A DNA stretch of 64,000 nt. Origin: Cruoricaptor ignavus (lineage in GTDB: Bacteria; Bacteroidota; Bacteroidia; Flavobacteriales; Weeksellaceae). A model generated the notes under the pieces. The model saw only the letters and a list, made by a program, of their open reading frames with translations, was not told the DNA's origin and did not search any database. This document shows positions 57,658-64,000 of this stretch, piece after piece. The position numbers and the translations under genes are program-made. How positions within the stretch are numbered: the stretch's first letter is position 1; each line of letters opens with the position of its first letter. Location: NCBI RefSeq assembly GCF_900141665.1, contig NZ_FQYI01000005.1, positions 62,001 to 126,000 on the forward strand, given 5' to 3'.

Positions 57658-59313
57658 TTACCGGGAAAATTTTCTTCGGAAATAAAACAAACTTGCGCCG
57701 AAGATTCCTATCACGAATAGTGGCAGCAACAAATTCAGCCATTGCCAAAACGCCCTTTCCTCGCTAATTCTTCCGCGGTCCAAGAGCCGTGCCTCAATAT
57801 TGCGGTTCCGCAAATCAATCAAGTTGGCATCGTCCAGAAGCCAATCCAAAGCATTGCGCAAAAACTGCTCGTTCCCAAAGTGCTCATTTGTAAGCACATC
57901 CATTCCCAAGGGCAAGGCTTCGCCACGCAACAATTTATTCCTGCCCACATCACCGTCCGCAATTACAATCATCTTATTTTCAGGGCTTTGCGCGGAAAAA
58001 TTCGGGAAAGTATTGCGCTGCATTCTCGTAGCATAGGCAGAAGGAAATTGGCCTTCCAATGCCACGGCATAGATTTTCGGCGTGCTCGCTTTTTCATTCA
58101 TTCCCAAAGAATCCACGCTGGCAATTTCCTTCAGATCCACAAAATTCGGCACCTGTTTCAGCGTCGTTCTGTCGGACGATTCGTACAGCACCTTCGTTTT
58201 AATGCCAGGTCTTGCAAGCGTATCAATGGAAGTTGGGAACTCAAATTTCACGGGGTTGATGTTTCGCGTGATTGGGTGGTTGGCCTCATCAATCCCCAGC
58301 GTAAAATAAGGCCACGGCAAACTCATATATTGCGGATTGCCGCTGATTTCGCCGGTTACCAGGCGCAGTAAAGCGAATTTTTTAAAATCTTTTACCAAAG
58401 ACGGATTTATTCGCAATCCATAATTGAAGAAAAAATCGCCAAGATTCAGGTCTATCGGCATCGCCACCATTTTGTTTGAGCGCATCAGCGTATCCATCTC
58501 AGCATTCACCGCATCCAGCATCCACAGCGTTTTCCCGCCCTTCATTATGTATTGGTCCAGCAGCAGTTTTTCGTCATCGCTAAAGGCTTTCCGCGGTTTT
58601 GCAATTACCAGTGCCTGCGTTCTCGAAAGGTTCGGGAAATCCTCCAAAGTCAGTTCCTGAAGGTTTTTCGGGATGATGGGAAAGGCATTGTAATTTTCCG
58701 TTGCCATTTCCATAAAACCTTGGAATTCATCCGGCCGAAGTTCATCGTGGTTTACGAGGATGCCGATGTTTTTCCGTTCAGTTTGCATCACATTTTTTAT
58801 CGCGGAAATCAGGCTGTATTCCAAATTCTCGATCGAGCGGTTCAGCTGTTCATCGGCGTTTACATTCTGCTGCTGAGAAATCAGCGGCACGGAAATTCCT
58901 CTGCCTTCGTACTTGGCAACGGCATAGGGGAAGAGTACAATCTGCGAAATCCTGCCGTCCCGCACATCTGGGAGCACCGATGGCTGCATCCCCATCGCCA
59001 TCAGCGTGTCTTTGGACATTTTATTTTTTACAGGATCAGTAAATTTAAAACTGATGTTGGGATTAATTCTTCGGAATTCTTCCAGCATAAATTTTGTCTC
59101 CGACTGCAGTTGCTTGAAGTTGGCGGGGAAATCGCCTTCGAGATAAACTTCGAAACGAAGAGGATGTTTAATCTGTGTTAAAATATTTTCGGATGTATCG
59201 GAGAGCGTGTACCGCCGGTCTGCCGTGAGGTCCAGACGGAATTTAAAAACCCCAGCCGCTCCCAGCAGGGAGATCAGGATTAAAAAAATATAGGGTAGGG
59301 TAGTTTTCTTCAT
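57658..59313 (-). CDS. gldG: Gliding-associated ABC transporter component GldG
   Basis: This 551-residue protein has an N-terminal transmembrane helix (residues 4-25), a large extracytoplasmic domain with RFEVYLEGDFPANFKQLQSET and NIGILVNHDELRPDEFQGFM, and a C-terminal helix (LLLPLFVIGIFGASLFYF). GldG with GldF and GldA forms an ABC transporter required for gliding in F. johnsoniae. I start at MKKTTLPYIF, four bases inside the gldF stop (ATGA); the 690-codon open frame upstream only reads gldF DNA out of frame. Confidence 0.94.
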   Translation of the reverse strand: MKKTTLPYIFLILISLLGAAGVFKFRLDLTADRRYTLSDTSENILTQIKHPLRFEVYLEGDFPANFKQLQSETKFMLEEFRRINPNISFKFTDPVKNKMSKDTLMAMGMQPSVLPDVRDGRISQIVLFPYAVAKYEGRGISVPLISQQQNVNADEQLNRSIENLEYSLISAIKNVMQTERKNIGILVNHDELRPDEFQGFMEMATENYNAFPIIPKNLQELTLEDFPNLSRTQALVIAKPRKAFSDDEKLLLDQYIMKGGKTLWMLDAVNAEMDTLMRSNKMVAMPIDLNLGDFFFNYGLRINPSLVKDFKKFALLRLVTGEISGNPQYMSLPWPYFTLGIDEANHPITRNINPVKFEFPTSIDTLARPGIKTKVLYESSDRTTLKQVPNFVDLKEIASVDSLGMNEKASTPKIYAVALEGQFPSAYATRMQRNTFPNFSAQSPENKMIVIADGDVGRNKLLRGEALPLGMDVLTNEHFGNEQFLRNALDWLLDDANLIDLRNRNIEARLLDRGRISEERAFWQWLNLLLPLFVIGIFGASLFYFRRKFSR

Positions 59314-60038
59314 TTTTTTCTTTTCAAAATCCAGCCTGCCAGAAGGAGGTTCAGCAAAATCATCAGTACAAAGTAGAAGAGGTCTCTGCTGTCGATCAGC
59401 CCCCTGGTAAATCCTTGAAAATGATAATAAAAACCCAGGTTCCGCAGGAAAAAATCCGCACTTCCTAGCAGCGAAAAATTGGCGAGCTGCTCGATCCCGA
59501 AATACATCGTAAAGCATAGCAGAAGTCCGAGGAGGTAGGCTAAGACCTGGCTGGAGGAGAGCGCGGAGCAGAGGATGCCAAGCGCAGAAAAGGCGCCGGT
59601 AAGGAGTGTGAGCCCTAAATAGCTGCCAAATGTAGCGCCAAAATCCCAGTTGCCATTGGGGATCCCCAAAAAATGGATAGTGCAAAGGTGCATTAGGGAG
59701 GGTAGCAGGCAAAGAAGCCCTATGAGCCAAACGGCGAGAAATTTACCCAGAACAATGTCCGACAGTTTCACGGGCAAAGTGAAAAGGAACTGAAGCGTGC
59801 CGGTTTGCTGCTCCTCCGCGATGCTGCGCATAGTAAGTGCGGGAATTACAAACATCAAAATCCAGGGGGCAAGCACGAAATAGCTTTGCAGAGAGGCTGC
59901 CCCGATATCCAGAAGGTTGAAATCATTACTGAAGAAAAAAAGGAACGCGGCACTCACGAGGCTGAACGCAGCAAAGGCCGTCCACGCCGTGTAGCTGCCC
60001 AGATAGCTCCACAATTCTTTTTTTAAAATTGGCTTCAT
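59310..60038 (-). CDS. gldF: Gliding-associated ABC transporter permease GldF
   Basis: This 242-residue ABC-2-type permease has six hydrophobic helices. KELWSYLGSYTAW is the N-terminal cytoplasmic part and PALTMRSIAEEQQTGTLQFLFTLPVK the conserved ABC-2 coupling region. Its ATG overlaps the stop of the HemJ-like gene by one base, and its stop overlaps gldG by four, so three genes are translationally coupled. The ATPase gldA is not in the window. Confidence 0.94.
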   Translation of the reverse strand: MKPILKKELWSYLGSYTAWTAFAAFSLVSAAFLFFFSNDFNLLDIGAASLQSYFVLAPWILMFVIPALTMRSIAEEQQTGTLQFLFTLPVKLSDIVLGKFLAVWLIGLLCLLPSLMHLCTIHFLGIPNGNWDFGATFGSYLGLTLLTGAFSALGILCSALSSSQVLAYLLGLLLCFTMYFGIEQLANFSLLGSADFFLRNLGFYYHFQGFTRGLIDSRDLFYFVLMILLNLLLAGWILKRKK

Positions 60039-60595
60039 CAGCTATTGGATTTATTTTTTCTTCGGTTTACAAGCCGCACGGTAGCCATTATAAGAACCAC
60101 AAAGCCCGCAAAACCCAGGAGGAGCTGCCACCAGTGCTCAAGTGCCAGATTCTTGAGAATCACAGTGAAAACCACAGCGAAGAGAATCAGGGTTGCAAAT
60201 TCGTTTGCCATACGCAGTTTCAGGTTGTCTTTAGGCAGGTTTTCTCCGTTTAAATTTTTTATGAGCCGTACCATCTTCCAGCACCAAGCGTGGTAGGCTG
60301 CGAGGGCAAGCAGGAATGTAAGTTTCAAATGAAACCACGGCGCGGAAAGCAAGCCTGGATTCATCACAATCATTACGATACCGAAGGAGAGCATAAGTAC
60401 TCCTGCTGGCAGCGTGATGATGTTCCAGAGGCGTGCTGCCATGAAATTGTATTGTTCGCGGAGGATTTTCCGGCGGGTTTCGTCAAAATCATCGGTATCC
60501 TTATAGTAGACAAAAAGACGCACTAGATAGAAGATCCCTGCGAAATAGCTGACCATAAAAATGATGTGTAAGGCTTTGATAACGGAGTAGGCCAT
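60038..60595 (-). CDS. HemJ/CopD family membrane protein
   Basis: This 185-residue protein has four or five helices. VIKALHIIFMVSYFAGIFYLVRLFVYY has the conserved His and Arg of HemJ-like proteins, and PWFHLKLTFLLALAAYHAWCWKMVR a second His-Lys segment. HemJ is the oxygen-linked protoporphyrinogen IX oxidase of many bacteria; the CopD label is also used. I start at MAYSVIK; the longer frame runs through AT-rich leader DNA. It heads the operon with gldF and gldG. Confidence 0.8.
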   Translation of the reverse strand: MAYSVIKALHIIFMVSYFAGIFYLVRLFVYYKDTDDFDETRRKILREQYNFMAARLWNIITLPAGVLMLSFGIVMIVMNPGLLSAPWFHLKLTFLLALAAYHAWCWKMVRLIKNLNGENLPKDNLKLRMANEFATLILFAVVFTVILKNLALEHWWQLLLGFAGFVVLIMATVRLVNRRKNKSNS

Positions 60596-60602
60596 CTGTT
60601 TT

Positions 60603-60630
60603 CCTGCTAATATATACCTGCTAATATATA
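60603..60630. repeat. Tandem duplication of a 14-base unit
   Basis: CCTGCTAATATATA occurs twice head to tail (60603-60616 and 60617-60630) directly upstream of the HemJ-like ATG, in the expected mRNA leader or promoter. Copy number may vary. Confidence 0.75.
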
Positions 60631-60665
60631 ATTGTGTATTTGTATAATTATTTATACCAAAAAAT

Positions 60666-61496
60666 TTACTCGTCAAAAAATTCAATATAAACCTTTTCGC
60701 CCACATTCATCCCGAAGAGTGTTTTGGCGCCGTTATTTTTATTCCCGCGGTAAATTACCAGCTCCAGAAGATTTTCTTCATTGAAAACCGCTACGGACTT
60801 GCCGTGATAGTCGGATTCATTCGCCCAGTCCTTTACAAACTCGGTGTGGTGGTTGTAGATGGAGGTAAGCGCGAGGTTGCGGAATTTCACGATATACCGC
60901 GCGTGGCCGGCAAGTTTGTTAATAAAAAACTTCTTGCTGATATTGCTCACCAGATTCCCGAAATTATCTATGTACATTACCTCGCCCACTATCATCTTTT
61001 CCGCACCCGTGTACACGGCACGCTGGAAGGAGAGGATTTTCGGGTCATCGATCTGGCGGCCTATCACCTCCGGCACACCGCCGTGCGAGAGGTGTACCGC
61101 AGCAGGCGCAAGTATGTCCGTAGCCACGGATTTCAGCTCTTCATCGAAGCGCTTCAGGGTGATTTCGTGCACGCTTTCGGGATTAATATCAAAAAAAATG
61201 AGGCTTAGCAGGCCGTTGTCCGCAGCTACGAAATAATGCCCGTCCGCGCTGTACACAATGCTCCGCACCTCCTTCCGGTAGAAGCTGTCCACCGCAATCA
61301 GGTGCACGGTACCCTTGGGGAAGTACCGGTAGGCATTGTGGATGATGTAGGATGCCTGCCGGAGGTTGTATGCCTCGATCTCGTGGGAGATATCGGCGAT
61401 CACTGCCTGCGGGCTTTGGGAAAGTATCGCCCCCTTCACGGCAGCCGTGCGGTAGTCTGTAAGGCCGAAATCTGAGGTAAGGGTAATCACAGGCAT
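60666..61496 (-). CDS. SAM hydroxide adenosyltransferase (DUF62 family)
   Basis: This 276-residue enzyme is of the family that hydrolyses S-adenosylmethionine to adenosine and methionine, related to fluorinase. ITLTSDFGLTDY at the N-terminus, ISHEIEAYNLRQASYII, VDSFYRKEVR, and the C-terminal domain with GEVMYIDNFGNLVSNIS are the signatures. Physiological role is unknown. A TATTTTTG box lies only five bases upstream of the ATG. Confidence 0.9.
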   Translation of the reverse strand: MPVITLTSDFGLTDYRTAAVKGAILSQSPQAVIADISHEIEAYNLRQASYIIHNAYRYFPKGTVHLIAVDSFYRKEVRSIVYSADGHYFVAADNGLLSLIFFDINPESVHEITLKRFDEELKSVATDILAPAAVHLSHGGVPEVIGRQIDDPKILSFQRAVYTGAEKMIVGEVMYIDNFGNLVSNISKKFFINKLAGHARYIVKFRNLALTSIYNHHTEFVKDWANESDYHGKSVAVFNEENLLELVIYRGNKNNGAKTLFGMNVGEKVYIEFFDE

Positions 61497-61543
61497 TTTG
61501 CAAAAATAAGAAAGATAGGATAAAATTTACAGAAAATTTAAAA

Positions 61544-61573
61544 TTGCCGTTTTTAGAAAAATTTCTAATTTTA
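61544..61573 (+). promoter_or_regulatory. Probable phoH promoter (TTG-N19-TAATTTTA)
   Basis: TTG at 61544-61546, 19-base spacer, TAATTTTA at 61566-61573 (one mismatch), 26 bases before the ATG. Confidence 0.45.
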
Positions 61574-61599
61574 GGAGCTGAAATTTCTAAAATCTTTTA

Positions 61600-62559
61600 A
61601 TGTTTGAACTGAATTATGAACTCTCCGGCATAGACACTAAAATATTCTACGGCGTTCAGAACCAGAATTTTAACAAGATAAAATCTGCCTTCCCCACGCT
61701 GAAAATTACAGGAAGAGATCATTACATTTTCGCGATGGGCAACCGTGAAACGCTTGATATCCTTGAGAAGAAGCTGAACGATATCGTGAACTTCATCTCA
61801 AAAAACAACAGCATCAGCTTAAAAGACATAGAAAATATTCTTAGCATAAAAGATGAATTCGAAAAGCAGCTGGTGTTCGATCAGGATATCATAGTAAAGG
61901 GCGTCAACGGCAAAGTCATCAAAGCAAAAACCACCAACCTGAAAAAGCTCGTTCGCGAGAGCGAAAGGCGCGATATGGTTTTCGCAATAGGGCCTGCGGG
62001 AACGGGAAAAACCTACACCAGCGTGGCACTTGCCGTGCGCGCGCTGAAGGAAAAGGAGGTGAAGCGCATCATCCTTACCCGGCCGGCGGTGGAGGCGGGG
62101 GAGAGCCTAGGCTTTCTGCCTGGCGACCTAAAAGAAAAGCTGGACCCGTACCTGCAGCCCCTTTATGATGCGCTCCGCGATATGATACCCCACGAGAAGC
62201 TGGAGGGCTACATCGAGAAAAAGGTGATAGAAGTGGCGCCGCTTGCCTTTATGCGCGGTCGCACGCTGGATGAGGCTTTCGTAATACTGGACGAGGCGCA
62301 GAATACCACGCATTCCCAGATGAAGATGTTCCTCACGAGGATGGGGATGAATGCGAAGTTCATCATCACCGGGGACCCGAGCCAGATAGACCTTCCGCCC
62401 AAACAGAGCTCCGGGCTGAAGGAAGCGATGCGCATCCTGAAAGATGTGGAAGAGATTGGCTTCGTTCACCTTACGGAAGGCGATGTAGTGCGCCACCCGG
62501 TGGTGAAGAAGATTATTTCTGCCTACAATATAGAAGAGAAGAGGCTGAGAGAAGAGTAG
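61600..62559 (+). CDS. PhoH family ATPase
   Basis: At 319 residues it has an N-terminal KH-like region (residues 1 to about 110) and a PhoH ATPase domain with Walker A GPAGTGKTYTS and Walker B FVILDEAQNTTHSQMKMFLTR, then ITGDPSQIDLPP. PhoH/PhoL proteins are implicated in RNA metabolism and ribosome maturation, often with ybeY; ybeY is not adjacent here. It is monocistronic. Confidence 0.92.
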   Translation: MFELNYELSGIDTKIFYGVQNQNFNKIKSAFPTLKITGRDHYIFAMGNRETLDILEKKLNDIVNFISKNNSISLKDIENILSIKDEFEKQLVFDQDIIVKGVNGKVIKAKTTNLKKLVRESERRDMVFAIGPAGTGKTYTSVALAVRALKEKEVKRIILTRPAVEAGESLGFLPGDLKEKLDPYLQPLYDALRDMIPHEKLEGYIEKKVIEVAPLAFMRGRTLDEAFVILDEAQNTTHSQMKMFLTRMGMNAKFIITGDPSQIDLPPKQSSGLKEAMRILKDVEEIGFVHLTEGDVVRHPVVKKIISAYNIEEKRLREE

Positions 62560-62607
62560 TAGTATGCAATTTTTTATGATTTTTTTAATTTTTTTTAAAC
62601 AGAATAT

Positions 62608-62637
62608 TTGCAGAAAGAATATTTGTTTGTAGATTTG
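62608..62637 (+). promoter_or_regulatory. Promoter of the outer-membrane barrel gene (TTG-N19-TAGATTTG)
   Basis: TTG at 62608-62610 and TAGATTTG at 62630-62637, spacer 19, an exact consensus, 21 bases before the ATG. Confidence 0.8.
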
Positions 62638-62658
62638 CGCTGTAAAAATATTTAAACT

Positions 62659-63225
62659 ATGAAAAAATTATTAGTAGCTGGTGCTCTGGCACTTATGGGA
62701 ACTGCAGCAAATGCGCAGCTTCAGCAAGGTAACTGGACTGTAGGTTCTGACTTGGTAAACATGAGATTTACTAATGGTTTCGCATTAAGTCTTCAGCCGA
62801 GAGCTGCTTACTTCATTCAGGACAGATGGGCAGTTGGTGCTCATGTAGGTGTAGATGTACAAAAAGTAAATGGTGAAAGCGACACTCAGACCAACTGGGA
62901 AATTGCGCCATTCACCCGTTATTACTTTACTAGCAGCCAGATTGACTCTATGTTGAGAAACGGAGCTTTCTTCGGTGAAGCGCTAATAGGTGTGGGCGGC
63001 GTAAACAGCTCCGGCGGCGACACTACAAATGGTTTCGTATACGGTATTGGTGCTGGTTATTCTTATTTCATCACTGAGAATGTGAGTGTAGAAGGTCTTT
63101 TAAAATTTAGAGGAATCACAGGTGGAGGTAATGATTCTGACAACAATGATGTTTTCCTTGGTGTAGGTTTCAGCATCTACCTGCCTTCTGCTAAGGTTCG
63201 CCAGGTTGCAAACGACAGACAGTAA
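62659..63225 (+). CDS. Small outer-membrane beta-barrel protein
   Basis: This 188-residue protein has a signal peptide (residues 1-19, AANAQ) and alternating amphipathic strands (WTVGSDLVNMRFTNGFALSLQPRAAYFI, WAVGAHVGVDVQ, NWEIAPFTRYYF, GFVYGIGAGYSYFI, DVFLGVGFSIYL), fitting an eight-stranded OmpX/OmpA-like barrel. A consensus promoter, strong terminator and frequent-codon use suggest high expression. Function unknown. Confidence 0.85.
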   Translation: MKKLLVAGALALMGTAANAQLQQGNWTVGSDLVNMRFTNGFALSLQPRAAYFIQDRWAVGAHVGVDVQKVNGESDTQTNWEIAPFTRYYFTSSQIDSMLRNGAFFGEALIGVGGVNSSGGDTTNGFVYGIGAGYSYFITENVSVEGLLKFRGITGGGNDSDNNDVFLGVGFSIYLPSAKVRQVANDRQ

Positions 63226-63243
63226 TTATTACTTTTAAAAAAC

Positions 63244-63273
63244 AAAAATCCCGATATTTTTATCGGGATTTTT
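63244..63273 (+). terminator. Terminator between the barrel gene and ffh
   Basis: AAAAATCCCGATA (63244-63256) and TATCGGGATTTTT (63261-63273) pair perfectly around TTTT, with a long T tract on the plus strand. Confidence 0.92.
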
Positions 63274-63293
63274 TTTTGCCATAAAGTTAAATT

Positions 63294-64000
63294 TTATCGT
63301 CCGAAAAGATTGCCCATCCCTGGCATTCCGCCCGGCATATTGCCCATTTTGCTCATCATCTGCATCATCTGCTTGCCCTGCGGTCCCTGCATCATCTTCA
63401 TCACTTTTCCCATCTGGTCAAATTGCTTCATCAGCTGGTTCACCTCTTCCAGCTTTCTGCCGGAACCTTTCGCAATTCGGGCTTTCCGCTGGGTGTTGAT
63501 GATGGAAGGCTTCCGGCGCTCTTCCGGCGTCATAGAATAGATGATGGCCTCGATGTGCTTGAACGCATCATCCGAAATATCCACATCCTTGATGGCCTTG
63601 CCAACGCCTGGAATCATTCCCATCAAATCCTTCATATTTCCCATTTTTTTGATTTGATGAATCTGCTTCAGGAAATCGTCAAAACCAAATTCATTCTTCG
63701 CGATTTTCTTGTTGAGCTTCCGCGCTTCTTCCTCGTCGAATTGTTCCTGAGCCCTTTCCACAAGGGAAACCACATCGCCCATTCCCAAAATCCTGTCCGC
63801 CATTCTTTCGGGATAGAACAAGTCGAGCGCTTCCATTTTTTCACCGGTGGAGATAAATTTAATAGGCTTTTCCACCACGGAACGAATGGTGAGCGCAGCA
63901 CCGCCCCTTGTATCGCCATCCAACTTCGTAAGCACCACGCCGTCGAAGTTCAGCGCATCGTTAAAGGCTTTAGCAGTGTTCACGGCATCCTGCCCAGTCA
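63294..64000 (-). CDS. ffh: Signal recognition particle protein Ffh (5' part outside window)
   Basis: The frame is open to the right edge (TGQDAVNTAKAF at the edge) so only the C-terminal 235 residues are present. LTKLDGDTRGGAALTI is the G4/G5 region of the SRP GTPase, FISTGEKMEALDLFYPERMADRILGMGDV the link to the M domain, and the Met-rich M domain ends GNMPGGMPGMGNLFGR with SGRKLEEVNQL. It binds 4.5S RNA and signal sequences for co-translational targeting. Confidence 0.97.
   Translation of the reverse strand, partial: TGQDAVNTAKAFNDALNFDGVVLTKLDGDTRGGAALTIRSVVEKPIKFISTGEKMEALDLFYPERMADRILGMGDVVSLVERAQEQFDEEEARKLNKKIAKNEFGFDDFLKQIHQIKKMGNMKDLMGMIPGVGKAIKDVDISDDAFKHIEAIIYSMTPEERRKPSIINTQRKARIAKGSGRKLEEVNQLMKQFDQMGKVMKMMQGPQGKQMMQMMSKMGNMPGGMPGMGNLFGR

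Noticed and set aside
59314-59730. Upstream extension of the gldG frame (139 extra codons) as a longer GldG
   Set aside because: The extension reads gldF DNA in another frame with atypical His/Arg/Pro-rich content; the ATGA junction and signal-anchor helix fix the start at 59313.

Overview
The window looks like a chromosomal segment of a Bacteroidota bacterium of class Flavobacteriia, most likely family Weeksellaceae (the Chryseobacterium/Kaistella/Elizabethkingia group). The evidence is type IX secretion and gliding genes (porU, porV, gldJ, gldF, gldG), cargo proteins with T9SS C-terminal sorting domains, a PafA-type alkaline phosphatase, DUF3098 and TIGR02757 genes of the flavobacterial type, and recurring promoters of the Bacteroidota form TTG-N17-23-TAnnTTTG. 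The genus is inferred, not proven. The window cuts one gene at each end: a CPBP protease on the left and ffh on the right.

Layout. 0-13.6 kb is mostly core housekeeping: rdgB, rnz, rsmA, ftsX, uppP, truB, fhs, a repeat-rich helix-hairpin-helix protein, rpsA and rplS. A frameshifted DUF6364/PIN toxin-antitoxin pair and a palindromic intergenic repeat sit between uppP and truB. 13.7-16.8 kb holds an XRE regulator, a TerC-type exporter and an M14 peptidase, linked by five copies of one palindromic operator. 18.6-24.5 kb is accessory: a ParF/ParG-like partition cassette, an MpaB-like oxygenase, a flavin/PLP-oxidase-fold stress protein, an SDR, and a radical-SAM/DUF4130 DNA-metabolism pair. 25-29 kb carries a YejK-like nucleoid protein, mdh and pafA.

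29-35 kb is a fatty-acid oxidation operon (marR, fadB-like, fadA, acyl-CoA dehydrogenase) with palindromic operators at the marR promoter. 35-37.3 kb is a FecCD/FecE-type ABC importer without a binding protein, co-directional with a TlpA-like lipoprotein. A PaaE-like reductase, a SanA-like protein, udk and a DivIC/FtsB-like gene run the other way. A second DUF6364/PIN pair follows at 40 kb.

42-54 kb contains an M20 dipeptidase, two tandem T9SS cargo proteins, an SDR, then porV-porU divergent from gldJ-murF: an outer-membrane shuttle, the sortase and a gliding lipoprotein beside proteins they would process. 55-64 kb has a 48-residue membrane protein gene, a GNAT, kbl, the gldF-gldG transporter with a HemJ/CopD-like gene, a SAM hydroxide adenosyltransferase, phoH, a small outer-membrane barrel and ffh.

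The most interesting signals are the XRE regulon with matched operator geometry at two divergent promoters, the pseudoknot-like rpsA leader, the ParF/ParG-like cassette with AT-rich repeats, and the two damaged or divergent PIN toxins. I found no clearly undescribed multi-gene defence system, CRISPR array, rRNA, tRNA or insertion sequence.
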